64,000 nt of DNA from Heterohyrax brucei. Lineage: Eukaryota > Chordata > Mammalia > Hyracoidea > Procaviidae. The stretch spans positions 84,261,049-84,325,048 of the forward strand of contig CM053156.1 in assembly GCA_028571685.1 (NCBI GenBank), given 5' to 3'. The notes under the pieces were generated by a model, which saw nothing but the letters and a program-made list of their open reading frames with translations, made no database searches and was not told the origin of the DNA. Shown here one piece after another: positions 31,815 through 42,529 of this stretch. Both the position numbers and the translations under genes were made by a program. Numbering within the stretch: the stretch's first letter is position 1; each line of letters starts with the position of its first letter.

Positions 31815-33705
31815 TGATCATGTCACTGGCACTCGCACAGATTCTCAAGAGGGATCCCCGCAGCTCTCCAGAGTTCTCTCTCTGTGCGTTCTCTCTGCTG
31901 TCACTCTGTCCTACAAATTCCACCCATCCTGATTCCCCCAAACTCTCATCTCCACTGAGGGAGGCTGCTGGGCTCTTGCTGTGTTCCTCCTCCCTGCACT
32001 ACCATTCAGAAGCTCTCTCTGAGTACTAAACTGAAGCAAACCTAGGGCTCACCTTTTCTGTTTACCATCTTTCATGGATCATCGTCCTTCTACTGTCTTG
32101 AGAAATCATTGTTTCACATATTTTGTCTGTTGTGTGATTGTGTCAGCCAGGAGGGTTACACTAGTCTTTGCTGCTCCATCAGGGTTGAACATGGAAACCG
32201 TGTTCTCAACTCTTACCTCCTCTCTTCGTACTAATAAGGATTACTTACTGTTCCCCATCAACTGAACTCTCTGCTTTCACCACTGATTTTCTAGCACTTT
32301 GTATCTCTCTAGATTAGCTCAAAGGAAAGATGTAGCCTTGGGATAAGAATGCCTAGGTTCGATAGCTAGTCATTGGCAGTTATTAATTGCATTGAATTCT
32401 TTTCCCATCTGTAAACCTGTATTACAAAACCTGTTGAGTTCTGCGGGTCTGTATTGCCCTTGGCTGCTGAGTCTCGCAGGCCTATATTGCCTGCGGCTGA
32501 TTGGTGTTGATGAAGAATGCCACACAGGAAACACTGGTGGGAGGAGGAGAGCCGGTATCTCTGACACCCCAAATCTATCTGGGCATCATGCAGCTCATTT
32601 TTATCTGGTGAACAGAACATGAATACATGCAGTAAAGCAGGCATTGACTTCAATAAGGTTTTGGGAAGTTCCTCCCAAAGCAAACTTGTGCCTTCTTATG
32701 TAAACAGCATAACAAAGGCCACTACCTCAGGTGAATTCACCTCATAGAGAGGAAAGCAGGTAGGCCTGGGTGCGGGTACAAGGGTCTCATTCAGCAGGCC
32801 AGACCTGTCATTTTCAAGGATCTGATGTCACATATTCCAGGCGTTTTCGGCTGTTTACATTCACTCATTCACAGGCTCACAAGCCAGGTCATGATGCTTG
32901 TCCTAACCGTGGCCACATTTCCCACAGCCCCAGCTGTGGCTATGTTTTCCACAAAACCTACTTCCCTTACAGGAATGTTGTAAGAATTAGACACCATCAC
33001 ATATAAGGTGACTTCTCCAGTAACTGATAAGGAACAAGGGCTCACTAGGAGGTGGGCGGCCCTACCATTACTAACTCTTCTGTCTTCCTCCTCATCCTCC
33101 TTGCCTCCACCTTCTTTACTCCGGATCTGTTCAGTCCTAATGTGATGACTGTGTGCTGGTGACAAATGACGCTTTAAGTATCAGGCCCCGTGACGCTGAG
33201 TCATAAGAGCCCAAGAAGTGGGAATGAGTTCCAGCTCTGAAATATCAGGGTGTGTGGGTGATTTCTGCAGGAATCACTGATGAGCACCTGTTAAATATTT
33301 TACTTTTCTCAGACAAGACTCAGTCACTCACATTTAAGAAGATTTAAAATAAAATCTCCCTGCATTTGACTGAATACCACATAGGCCTGGACAAACACCT
33401 GTAACTGTTGACAGTATTCTTTGTAGCACTCTGGAGAACACCTATCATTTCATAGACACTGTACGTTTGTAAATTTATGACAAACTTCCTACAGACAGCC
33501 ACAACATATATTGAGAAAGCGCACAATTTTTCATTGTTTAATTTTTCATACGTATCCCTTTGGCTGTGGAAGATTACCTTGACTGAAATGGATAAATTGA
33601 GTATCCCAGGCTTCATCATTTGCATGAAAATTCACCTGCCTGCTAGAAGACTTCTTGGCTTTCCCTTTGAAAAAAATTTTTCAGCCCTGGAAAATACCCC
33701 ATGGA
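31815..33705. other. Largely unannotated, includes a 33-bp tandem repeat
   Basis: About 1.9 kb with no SINE. A possible weak MIR lies at 32,330-32,410. A 33-bp imperfect tandem unit sits at 32,436-32,501. Several 60-107-codon frames overlap in opposed pairs (for example 32,366-32,683 and 32,392-32,622), typical of non-coding GC-richer DNA. It could include an unrecognised LTR. Confidence 0.35.
32436..32501. repeat. Two-copy 33-bp tandem repeat
   Basis: Units at 32,436-32,468 and 32,469-32,501 match at 23 of 33 positions, both ending in 'ggctg.t' and sharing 'tattgcc'. Each unit carries CpGs. Confidence 0.7.
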
Positions 33706-33708
33706 TTT

Positions 33709-33893
33709 AGAAGCAGTGGCTGAGTGGTAAAAACACTCAGCTGCTAACCAAAAGCTGAACCCACCAGCTGCTCCACAAGAGAAAGATACGATAGTCTACT
33801 TCCATAAAGATTTGCAGCCTTGGAAACTGTGGGGCTGTTCAGCTCTCTCCTACAGGGTTGCTATGAGTTGGAATTGACTGAGCAGCAATGGGA
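33709..33893 (+). mobile_element. AfroSINE, long form
   Basis: 'agcagtggctgagtggtaaa', 'cactcagctgctaaccaaaa', 'gatagtctacttccataaag', tail 'gagttggaattgactgagca'. Slightly shortened at the B box. Confidence 0.92.
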
Positions 33894-33934
33894 TTTTACA
33901 CCCTAGGGATCATGAACATTCATGCCCGTTTTAT

Positions 33935-34065
33935 TATTTTCTAATAGTACTACCTTCTGTAAGCTATTTAATCCCTTTAGTAAATTCATCTGCTTAGAAT
34001 TTATGAGAGGTTTGCATGAGATAACAGACAAAGAGTCAGATGCGTAGTAGGTGCCAGTGTGTGGT
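33935..34065 (+). mobile_element. MIR 3' fragment
   Basis: 'gtaagctatttaatcccttt', 'agtaaattcatctgcttaga', 'ggtttgcatgagataacaga', 'cgtagtaggtgccagtg'. Sense orientation, 5' missing. Confidence 0.65.
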
Positions 34066-34283
34066 CAACAGTATTAGTGCTATCAGCATTACTATTATCA
34101 CTATTATCATCATCATGGTTACTGTTGTTATTGGTGACAGTGCATTTCCCTACACAAGATCATCTGGGACATCACCCAACAAAATTTTCCACAGAGATAG
34201 AAATGTCCTGTATTCTTGCTGTCCAGTATGGCAGCTAATAGCCACATGATTAGACAGGAAGCAAGTGTATTGGACAGCAAGGG

Positions 34284-34486
34284 AAGAACCCTGGTGGCAC
34301 ACCTGGTTATATGCTCAGCAGCGAATCAGAAGATCAGTTTGAATGCATCAGCTGCTCTGAGGAAGAAAAGACCTGGTGATCTGCTGCCGTAAAGATGACA
34401 GCCTGGAAAGCCCTAGGAGGAAGCTCTACTCTGTCACATGGGGTTGCTATGAGTCCCAACTGGCTCCACAGCACCCAACAACAACG
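34284..34486 (+). mobile_element. AfroSINE, long form
   Basis: From 'gaagaaccctggtggcacac' to 'cagcacccaacaacaac'. Contains 'agaaaagacctggtgatctg' and 'gtcacatggggttgctatga'. The tail ends in the (CAA)n style shared with RTE. Confidence 0.92.
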
Positions 34487-34584
34487 TCAGATAGGAAAGC
34501 TCTAAGGAAACCAGTGATGGGAATGACTGAGTGGGAAAACTCACAACAAGGTAAGAAACACCCAAGGATGGAATTTGGAGAGAC

Positions 34585-34925
34585 ACCTACACCAGGAACC
34601 CTGTCCTCTGATCATCTGTTCCTACATACTTGCCGGGCTCACTCCCTCAGCTAATTTCAATCCCTACAGAATGGTCCCCCCGCAGAGGGCATCTTCCTGA
34701 CCACTCCACATCCCAGTCTGCCGCCCTCCACGCTCTACCCCCAGTCTTTTTTCTTTGCACAGCACTTATCACAGGCATAATGCCGTCTCTTTATTTGATC
34801 ATCTATCTCCTGCCATCAGAACATGAGCCCCACGAGGGCAGATGCTGCTCTTAGCTCACCACTCGATGCCCCGTGCCAAGAAAGTGCCTGGCACACTGTA
34901 GGGTTCCCGTGAATGTTCGTTGACC
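34585..34925 (+). mobile_element. L2 3' end
   Basis: Sense L2 landmarks: 'gcatcttcctgaccactcca', 'gcacagcacttatcacaggc', 'gaacatgagccccacgaggg', 'cagatgctgctcttagctca', 'gtgcctggcacactgtaggg'. Good order and spacing. Confidence 0.85.
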
Positions 34926-34930
34926 TATAA

Positions 34931-35138
34931 CATTGTCGTTGCTGTATGCCATTGAGTCAATTTGACTCATAGTGACCCCATGTGACAGAACAGAACTGTC
35001 TCAGAGTTTTCTAAGCTTTGCAGGGACAGATTGCCAGGTCTTTCTCCCACAGAGCCACAGGTTCTCATAGTACCTCCTCTTGTAACTTATTCACCCTCCT
35101 TGGTTAGATACTGGGCTAACAATTGTACCACCAGGCCT
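34931..35138 (-). mobile_element. AfroSINE, long form, diverged
   Basis: 'gttgctgtatgccattgagt', 'cccatgtgacagaacagaac', 'gggacagattgccaggtctt', head 'taacaattgtaccaccagg'. An insert of about 20 bp lies in the head. Confidence 0.88.
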
Positions 35139-35144
35139 CCTTTG

Positions 35145-35690
35145 GTAAAAGCTCATATAAGAAGAAGAACACGTGTAAAATTAAGATCACTACCCTCCTT
35201 CTAAGTCCCCATCTCCCCACCCCTTCGTGTACAGACAAGCACCTGGAGATTCTCTGCGACCACCAGCACGAGCTCGGTCATGCACCACCCACAGCTCTCT
35301 GCCTGCAGAGCTTCACTGCCGCTGTTGGGAGAATGTTTAAAATTCTAAACGAGACCCGACATTTAACATCTTCTCGTCTTTCTCTCTCAACAGCTTACTC
35401 TCCTAGCAGCTAATGTGATCAAGCATTCATGAGGATAGTGTACATTTTTATTAGGATGATGACAAGTGACTCAGAGGTAATTAAGCAGTGGAATGTTTCA
35501 CATAATGCCCGCTTCACTTAAGGAATAAACTCTACATTTTTGCTAGCTTAACTGCCCAAAAACGAAAAAAAAAAAAAAAAAAAGTATTTTGGAAAGGGTC
35601 AATGGCTATGTTGAACAACGTCCAGATCTAATATTGAGCCTGAAAGAAAGCAAAGTTTTCCATGGACACAGATGTAAGAGGAAGACTTTA
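35145..35690. other. Unique DNA with poly(A)
   Basis: No transposon is recognised. It includes an A-run at about 35,565-35,583. A 96-codon plus frame (35,123-35,413) starts inside the SINE head and has no domain. Confidence 0.45.
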
Positions 35691-35694
35691 AATA

Positions 35695-36243
35695 TAAATG
35701 TAAATAAATAAGTTCGCAAACTCATCCTATAGGAAGTGCTATATATTTCATTGCTGAGTATCACTATGGTCATCTTCAAAGTACTCCCCTTGGGAAGCTA
35801 TACACCAATGCCAGTGCCTAGTCTACCCTTAAAAGCAATTTTGGAACTCTTTTTCTGGAATGGCCAGCAGAGCTGACATTGTATTACCCTTGATGTCCTG
35901 AATGTCATCAGAATGTCTTCCTTTCAATATTTCCTTTATCTAAAAGTCATTAGGGGCCGGATCAGGTGAGTAGAGAGGGTGTTCCATTACAGTTATTTGT
36001 TTATTGGCTAAAATTGCCCTCAGGGAGAACTGTACAATTAAGTTCACAAACTGGCCGCTATGCCACTGTATGCAATGGCCATTCCAGAAAGAATTCCCAA
36101 ATTGCCTTGAAGGTCGACTAGGTACTGGTATTGGTGTGTAGCTTCCTAAAGGAAGTACTTCCAAGTTGACCTTAGTGATATTCAGCAATGAGGTATGTAG
36201 CACTTAGAACAATTAAGTTCATACACTTAATTGTCAGGTTTTG
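35695..36243 (-). mobile_element. Fold-back mariner derivative, copy 1
   Basis: About 550 bp. Arms of roughly 130-150 bp are near-perfect inverted copies: 'tatcactatggtcatcttca' on the left against 'tgaccttagtgatattcagc' on the right. The 200-bp centre is a mariner transposase 3' piece on the minus strand (ITVMEHPLYSPDPAPNDF at 35,940-36,000), the region of the third catalytic aspartate of the D,D34D family. TA follows the right end (36,244-36,245); the left end is degraded. No intact gene. Confidence 0.85.
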
Positions 36244-36249
36244 TAATAT

Positions 36250-37160
36250 GACATCGGTTAACACAACACTTTTTTCTTTAAGGGGCAGCATCTTCTATCC
36301 ATTCGGGAATGAGTAAATAAATTGCAGAGCGCCCTAGAATGTTTCATAGTCATTGAATGAGGGAGAATGATACATACTTGCATGGAAATATGCCCGTATT
36401 ACTTTGATAAGCAGACAAGTTGTGGTATGGTTCTCATTTAAAGAAGAAATATCTAAAGTATGTGTAGGTTTACAGGTACATTGAAAAGGTTCTTCAAAGA
36501 CATGTATCAAACTGTTAAAATGGTAACTTCTAGAAAATGGACTTATGCCAAAAATACAATAGCAATTATGAAACATTGACCCTGGCTACTGCCACCCAAC
36601 ACACACACACATACACACCCCTCCCCCAGTGTTGAAAGGATTAGTGATACTCAGAAAAACTACTAGTGTTCCTAAAAAAGCCCATGTCTTAAGGAATAAG
36701 ACCTACTGAACTGTTTTGACCAGCCCAATTACAACTTGGCATCACTCAGATTCTTTTTAACTGGATTAGCCAAGTGGCAAAGTCAGTGACACATACTAAT
36801 CTCTTTGCTCAGAATTTCTCTTTGAAGCTCTTGTAACTGTCTCACCCTTGACCATGTGGTCACTCAGCAAGCTCCCTGAGCCTGACTGAAAAGGGGGTCA
36901 CAGCATGGTGTTCAAAGACATCTTCCTACTCAAAAGGAAACGTGGCTGGCCTCTTCTGAGTGCAGGAAACCCAAGATACCATTGTGCTGGGAGATGAGAG
37001 TTTCAGAGTTAACTGAGTCAGAGAGAGCTTTGAGAGCAGTGGGAGGAAGAAGTTAACTGACTGACAACACAAGTCTTCAGAAATGTCCAGACAATGCTTA
37101 GAGTCAAATGTACCATGAAGGGACCTACTGTGGAGGTGTAGCCTGTCCAGAGGGGGCGGT
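36250..37160. other. No gene or repeat recognised
   Basis: Contains a short (CA)n run at 36,598-36,620. An 80-codon minus frame (36,334-36,576) has no motif. Otherwise unique-looking. Confidence 0.45.
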
Positions 37161-37164
37161 GGTG

Positions 37165-37440
37165 GTCAGTTGTAGCATCCGTACCAACTTTGACGCTAAG
37201 CCAGTGTACCTCATCACAGCCACCATCTGTCTGTCGGCAGAAGAGGGCATGTTGCCGTCATGCTGAACAGGTCTCGGCAGAGCTTCCAGGCTAAGACAGA
37301 CTAGGAAGAAACGCCTGGCCATCTTCTTCTGAAACACAGTCAAAACACTCCATGGATCCCCAAAGTTTGATCCACAATCGATGGTGGCGATGATGCTGTA
37401 CCAGGCAGCGTTTTGTTCTGTCATGCATGGCACTGCCATG
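37165..37440 (+). mobile_element. RTE/AfroSINE-derived composite
   Basis: On the minus strand, 'gacagaacaaaacgctgcct' resembles the antisense RTE end. It is followed by 'agtgttttgactgtgtttca', 'gaagaagatggccaggcgtt' and 'tcttcctagtctgtcttagc' plus 'ctggaagctctgccgagacc', words I recognise from afrotherian RTE/SINE variants. A 180-codon minus frame (37,125-37,667) spans it and remains open, but I judge this chance. The sequence 'cacttgtcccttctcag' just upstream on the minus strand mimics a splice acceptor. Confidence 0.55.
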
Positions 37441-37444
37441 AGAC

Positions 37445-37830
37445 GAGTGACCAGGTAGCAGATAACAACAGCAAACGTCCACAGAAAGGCCAGGAGTTCC
37501 CATCTGAGAAGGGACAAGTGAGAGAGACCTTGGGGATCAGTAAAAAACCCACCCAGTACCTTGGGACCAGTAGGGGATACCAAAGCATCCCAGCACAGGG
37601 AAGAGCAAATTAGACCACGTGTTTGAGCTAGCGAAAAGCTGAGCACTGCTATTAAAACCCAGCTCACTCTGGGTCCAACATTCTGTGTTTATTTGTTTAT
37701 GACAATACTCGACTATATATGCCCCATAGATATATTAGACGTACATGTATAGACATAGGTATAGGTGTATATACGTAAACATACATGTCCTCATTGCATG
37801 TGGTGCCCTCCTGAGACCTCCACTGCCTAG
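37445..37830. other. No gene or repeat recognised
   Basis: Unique-looking. TA-rich 'atagatatattagacgtaca' and 'gtatagacataggtataggt' run at 37,726-37,790. The upstream half of the 180-codon minus frame lies here. Confidence 0.4.
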
Positions 37831-37835
37831 CTGTA

Positions 37836-38032
37836 AGGGGCCCTGGTGGTGCAGCAGTTAAGTACTCAGCTGCCAACTGAAAGGTCAACAGTAGGCACCC
37901 ACCAGCTCTGTGGGAGAAAGATGTGACACTCTGCTTCCATGAAGACTGCAGCCTTAGAAACCCTATAGGTGGGTCTACTCTGTCCGATAGAGTCACTGTG
38001 AGTTTGAATCAACTCTATGATGTCAGGTTTTT
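37836..38032 (+). mobile_element. AfroSINE, long form
   Basis: From 'aaggggccctggtggtgcag' to 'tgatgtcaggtttttgt'. Includes 'gagaaagatgtgacactctg' and 'ttccatgaagactgcagcct'. Near full length. Confidence 0.94.
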
Positions 38033-38035
38033 GTG

Positions 38036-38188
38036 AGACTCTGAGTAAGTTACTTCTCTGAGCCTATTTCCACATAGAAAAAAATGAGGACGACTGTAAT
38101 AGTCCTACTTTAGCAAACCCTCCTAACTTCACTGTTAAGAGTTCAGTAAGATAATGCATGTGAACAGCTCTGCCTAGCACCTGGTTCA
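38036..38188 (+). mobile_element. MIR 3' half
   Basis: 'ctctgagtaagttacttctc', 'tgagcctatttccacataga', 'atgaggacgactgtaatagt', 'taatgcatgtgaacagctct', 'gcctagcacctgg'. Abuts the preceding SINE. Confidence 0.8.
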
Positions 38189-38322
38189 ACCTCCTGTTTT
38201 TAATTGTCTGCATGATAATGCACTGTATGGGTAGATGGTGATGAATTTCACCAGTCACCTACTGATTGGTCTTTAGTTCCTCTGGTACTTCATTATTCTG
38301 TGTGGCACAGCCATGAGCACCT

Positions 38323-38368
38323 GAATTAATATATTAATACATTAATTAGTTAATTAATATGTTAATAC
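38323..38368. repeat. AT-rich near-palindrome
   Basis: Repeats of the word ttaat in both orientations. Positions 38,332-38,367 form a 36-bp near-palindrome with three mismatched pairs. Contains GTTAATTAAT, similar to an HNF1 half-site pair. Confidence 0.75.
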
Positions 38369-38579
38369 AGGTCTTTGTCCAGAGGCCTCCTCAGCCCCTC
38401 TTATCACTAGGTTTGTGATCCTTAGCACTGGTTATGCACTGGATATCTAAGCCCATGGATTACTGAAGCATATCCCAAACTTCCAGCATCAGAAGATCTC
38501 ATGGCAAACCCAGACACTGCTAGTGTTAAGAAGCTCTCCAGAAACTACGTAATAGCCAAAGGAGACAATAAATCCACAT

Positions 38580-39355
38580 ATTGTTGTTGTTGTTGTTACC
38601 TTGTTAGGTGGCATCGAGTGGGTTCCAACTGACAACAACCCTATGAACAATAGAGCAAAACACTGCCCAGTCTTGCACCATGTCCACAGTCATTTTTATG
38701 TTTAAGCCCATTGTTGCAGCCACTGTATCAATCCATCTCGTCAAGGGTCTTCCTCTTTTTCACTGACCCTCCACTCTACAAAGCATGATATCCTTCTCCA
38801 GTGACAGATCCTTGCTGACAACATGCCCAAGTATGTAAGACGCAGTCTCACCATCTTTGCTTCCCAGGAGCACTCTTGTTGTACTTCTTCCAGAAAAGAT
38901 CCGTTTGTTCTTTTGGTGGTCCATGGTACATTCAACATTCTTCTGCACCACCACAATTCAAAGGCATCAATTCTTCTGTCTTCTTTGTTCATGGTCCAGC
39001 TTTCACATGCATATGATGCAATTGAAAATACCATGGCTTGGATCAGGCGCACTTTAGCCTTCAAGGTGACATCTTTACTTTTGAGTACTTTAAAGAGGTC
39101 CTTCGCAGCAGATTTTCCCAATGCAATACATCTTCTGATTTCTTGACTGCTGCTTCCATGGGTGTTGATGGTGGACCCAAGTAAAATGAATTCCTTGACA
39201 ACCTCAATCTTTTGTCCATTTATGACAACGCTGCTTATTGGTCCAGCTGTGAGGATTTTGTTTTCTTGATGTTGAGGTACAATCCACACTGAAGGCTGTG
39301 GTCCTTGATCTTCATCAGTAAGTGTCTCAAATCTTCATTTCCAGCAAGTAAATCT
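38580..39355 (-). mobile_element. RTE/BovB-type LINE, 3' end with RT remnant
   Basis: The left end is the true 3' end: a (TTG)n tail at 38,580-38,597 next to 'ggtggcatcgagtgggttcc'. The minus-strand frame 38,741-39,289 (182 codons) encodes the RTE C-terminal region: LLGSTINTHGSSSQEI, RRCIALGKSA, ACESWTMNKEDRRIDAFELW, NVPWTTKRTNGSFLEEV, QQECSWEAKMVRLRLTYLG. Most of the 5' side is missing (5'-truncated insertion). The open stretch is long for a dead copy, implying relatively recent insertion. No endonuclease domain is present. Confidence 0.93.
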
Positions 39356-39429
39356 ACATAGTATACATCATTTAAGCAATGGGGAAATTTTTGTAATGAC
39401 CTCCACACACACACATACACAGACACACT

Positions 39430-40445
39430 TTCTAAAGTATGTATAACTTTGTTATTGTTATGACCTCATACAAAACTCTACCAGGATACAGTGCAGCTCC
39501 ATCACCCCCAAAACCCCCTCATGTTCTCTTTTGAAATCCAGTTATCCTGCAACAGCTAACTCTGACAGCCACCAATCTGTTCTCTGCTCCTTCAGCTTTT
39601 GTTTTTTTTTTCCAGAACATGCTATATAAATGGAATCATACAATATATAACCTTTTAAGACTGGCTTCTTTCATTCAGCATAATTCCTTTGAGATTAGCC
39701 ATGCTATTGTGTATATCAATAGTTTGCTGTATTTTATTGCCGAGAAGTATTCTACTGTATGGAAGCACTGCAGTTTATCCACTTACCTACTGGTGATGGT
39801 TAAGGCTGTATGTCAACTTGGCTGGGACATGGTTCTCAGTGGTTTGGTAATTATATAATGATGTTGCTCAGCAGTTATGTAGTGATGTAGTTATCTTCCA
39901 TTTTGTCATATAATGTAATCACCTCCACGATGTGATCTAGTTGGAACAGCCAATCTGTTGTAAGGGATGTTTCCTCAAGGGTGTCAACTGCATCTGATAT
40001 GTATGGATGTTCTGGCAAAACTCACTAGCTTTTGTTCACTCTGGATCCTGTATTTGACTTGTCTCCAATCAGTCTACCATATCATCTGCCAGCCTTGGGA
40101 TTTGTCAGGCTCTGAAGCCTGTGTGCCAATGGTCTGTCACCTTAGCTGCCAGTCTTGGGTTCCTCAGCCCCTCCAGCTACATGAGTCAAGAGAAGCCTCT
40201 AGTTTGACATCTGACCAATGGACCTGGTACTTGCCAGCCTCTACAACTGTGTGAGCCACTTCCTTCAGACAAATGTCTCTCACTCTCTCCATATATACAT
40301 ACACACACATGTACACCTGCTTCACCAGTTTTGCTTCTCTAGAGAACCTGGCCTGAGACACCACTGAAGGACATTTGGGTTGCTGCCAGTTTCCAGGGAT
40401 TAAGAATAGACAGTCAGGTACAGGTTCTTGCATGAACGTAAGTTT
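39430..40445 (-). mobile_element. L1 3' UTR, antisense, split by an LTR
   Basis: L1 words on both sides of an insertion: 'atcacccccaaaaccccctc', 'taaatggaatcatacaatat', 'ggcttctttcattcagcata', 'ggaagcactgcagtttatcc' up to about 39,797, then 'ctgaaggacatttgggttgc' and 'tgccagtttccagggattaa' from 40,364. The L1 reads continuously if the middle is removed. Confidence 0.85.
39797..40362 (+). mobile_element. LTR-like element inserted in L1
   Basis: About 566 bp from 'tgatggttaaggctgtatgt' to 'cctggcctgagaca' (TG...CA). Landmarks are 'caacttggctgggacatggt', 'gcctctacaactgtgtgagc' and 'ttgcttctctagagaacctg', as in old ERVL/MaLR-type LTRs. Flanking 'tactg' and 'cactg' suggest a 5-bp duplication. Confidence 0.7.
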
Positions 40446-40449
40446 AGTT

Positions 40450-40795
40450 GCAATTTCTCTAAGCTAAATCATGCATTTTCCAGTAAATAACACTTGTTTT
40501 TTATTGTTAATGAAATAATTTAGACTAATTGAGTAGGAGGAGAAAACCTGTCTGAGTTAGGAAGCAAGTCAGTCATATAGTGTAACAAAGCCATCACAGA
40601 TTAGTCACTGTTTGAATGCAATTATGCTTGTCCAAAACAGTTTCAAGTGTGCTGGGGGCGGGGGGCACTGAGTTTGCATTAGTGGTGGTAGAATAATTAG
40701 GAAAAAGATAGTAATAAGGGTTGTGCTATGTGCAGAGTGCAATCAGCATCACTGAATTATGCCTGTAGAAACTGTCACACTGTGTTATTGTATAT
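40450..40795. other. No gene or repeat recognised
   Basis: Unique-looking with a GC run 'ctgggggcggggggcactga' at 40,651-40,672. A stretch at 40,735-40,800 (gaattatgcctgtagaaact) recurs in similar form near 49,940 and 55,270. Confidence 0.35.
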
Positions 40796-40798
40796 ATA

Positions 40799-40982
40799 TT
40801 GTTGCTATTATTTCCCATTGAGTCAATTCTGACTTCGAGCAACCACATGTGACGGAGTAAAACTATTCCCATAGGGTTTCTTAGGCTGGAATCTTTACAG
40901 GTCTTTCCCCCAAGGAGCTGCTGGGTGCCTTCGAACCTTCTGGTTAGCAGCTGAACACTTAATCATTGTGCTACCAGGGCTC
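40799..40982 (-). mobile_element. AfroSINE, long form, internally deleted
   Basis: 'attatttcccattgagtcaa', 'gggtttcttaggctggaatc', 'tttacaggtctttcccccaa', head end 'ttgtgctaccagggctc'. About 20 bp of the long segment is missing. Confidence 0.88.
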
Positions 40983-40989
40983 TTTCTAG

Positions 40990-42055
40990 ATGGATGTTTG
41001 TACTACAATAAAAAAAGAAAGAGAAAGGAAAATCACTGAGACACCAAGAGAGCCATGAATGACCATGCTTCTGGTATGTGTAGCACTTTTCATGTGCTGC
41101 CCTGTCAAAATAAAACTTAGTCTATACACACACTCACACACACGCACACACAAAATGTAACTATTCCAACACACTTCATGATCTTCTTAGGAAATCCAAT
41201 TTTCCCAAGGGAGGAGTATGTTAGCATCATTTTTTGAGTTTCACTTCTAATGTACAAAATGCCAGGGAGTGAAGTGTAATACCCCGTAAGTACACAGATA
41301 CCTAAAGTAGAGGAAGAAAAAGAAATAACACAGGGTGGCTCCACTTGGCACTCCAGTCAACCAGCATATGATACTGAATGACAGCGAGACGGCAGTCATG
41401 ACCAGACTACATTATGACTTCTGTGCACCCTAGGCGCCTGAGCCATCCTGGGCCCCTTCCTCCAAAAACACATTAAAAATGAGATTTCACAACTGCACTG
41501 ATACAAAGACCATTATAAATCCAGTCTGGATTCACTATTATGAATTCATTATTACTATGCTCATATTTTTTCTTCTGATTTTAAAAGAATGTTTCAACCT
41601 TTTCACAGCCCGCTAAATGCAACGTGGCCCACAGGCGCTGTCCTTTCTGTGTCCCCCAGAAAAGCTGGCTCTAGTTCTGACTGTATTCTCTCAGTGCTGA
41701 AAATTATTCTTGTATTCAGAGAGTCCTGTTTTCTCTTAAAACACAGCTGAACAGGAGCCAGCTAACTTCTCTAGCACTGAGAGAAAAGATGATCCATGAA
41801 AATGCTAGAGGGCAAGTCCAAGCTACCTCAACATGGACTTCATGGGGATGACGGTCTAAACCAGGAGCTGGAGAGAAAACATGACCGAAGTTGGCATGGA
41901 GAGAAGCAAGCATGGTTGGCTCAGCAAAGGAAAGCCACCAGCATACTTAGACAAGACAGGAGATGATGAGTCCACCAGCTGTAGACTTCAGCAGCAGAGG
42001 CCAGCAGTTCTCCCAGTAGCCGTGGATTTCAGGCTCTAAGACCCCCAGTCCCAGC
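40990..42055. other. Unique DNA with (AC)n
   Basis: A (AC)n microsatellite of about 28 bp is at 41,126-41,154. The remainder is unique-looking; no SINE for 1.1 kb. Frames of 62-75 codons on the minus strand are compositional. Confidence 0.45.
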
Positions 42056-42059
42056 CAAG

Positions 42060-42145
42060 TTCTACAACCCTGTCTACTCAGTAATGAATAAGACAAAGTC
42101 CCTGCCTTCTGGGACTTATATTCAGTGGGGACAGACTAACAATAT
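42060..42145 (-). mobile_element. L2 fragment
   Basis: 'cagtaatgaataagacaaag', 'tccctgccttctgggactta', 'tattcagtggggacagacta' match the antisense L2 end. Short. Confidence 0.65.
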
Positions 42146-42212
42146 TTTCAGCTGTGTGAACCAGGTTAGGTCTGTTGCAACTATTCAACTCTACTGTTGT
42201 AGTGAAAATAAC

Positions 42213-42406
42213 TTTGTTGTTAGTTGCCATCAAGTCGATTCTGACTCATAGCATAACAGAACAAAACACTGCCAAGTCCTGGGCTATCCTCACAATTGTC
42301 ACTATGCTTGAGCCCGTTGTTGCAGCCACTGTGTCAATCTGTCTTATCTAGGGTTTTCTTGTTTTTCTCTGACCTTCTGCCTTTACAAGTATGATGTCCC
42401 CCTCCA
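42213..42406 (-). mobile_element. RTE LINE, 3' end only
   Basis: Antisense: 'gttgttagttgccatcaagt', 'aacaaaacactgccaagtcc', 'gagcccgttgttgcagccac', 'tgtttttctctgaccttctg', 'acaagtatgatgtccccctc'. A 5'-truncated insertion of under 200 bp. Confidence 0.9.
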
Positions 42407-42473
42407 ACGGCAGACAATACCAAGTGATGGGTGTGACTGTGTTCCTATAATAATATATTTACAGACATTAGGA

Positions 42474-42525
42474 GTGGGTTAGATTTGGCCCATGGACCAT
42501 AGTTTGCCAGCTCTGATTCTAAACT
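42474..42525 (-). mobile_element. hAT MITE end fragment
   Basis: 'ggttagatttggcccatgga' and 'ccatagtttgccagctctga' match the terminal part of the element class at 1,087. Confidence 0.6.
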
Positions 42526-42529
42526 ACTA

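Noticed and set aside
37125..37503. Possible exon of a tetraspan membrane protein such as a synaptogyrin
   Set aside because: I compared the hydrophobic segment with that family. Similarity is limited to FLW and CYL-type words with shifts, and the downstream half is recognisably repeat-derived.
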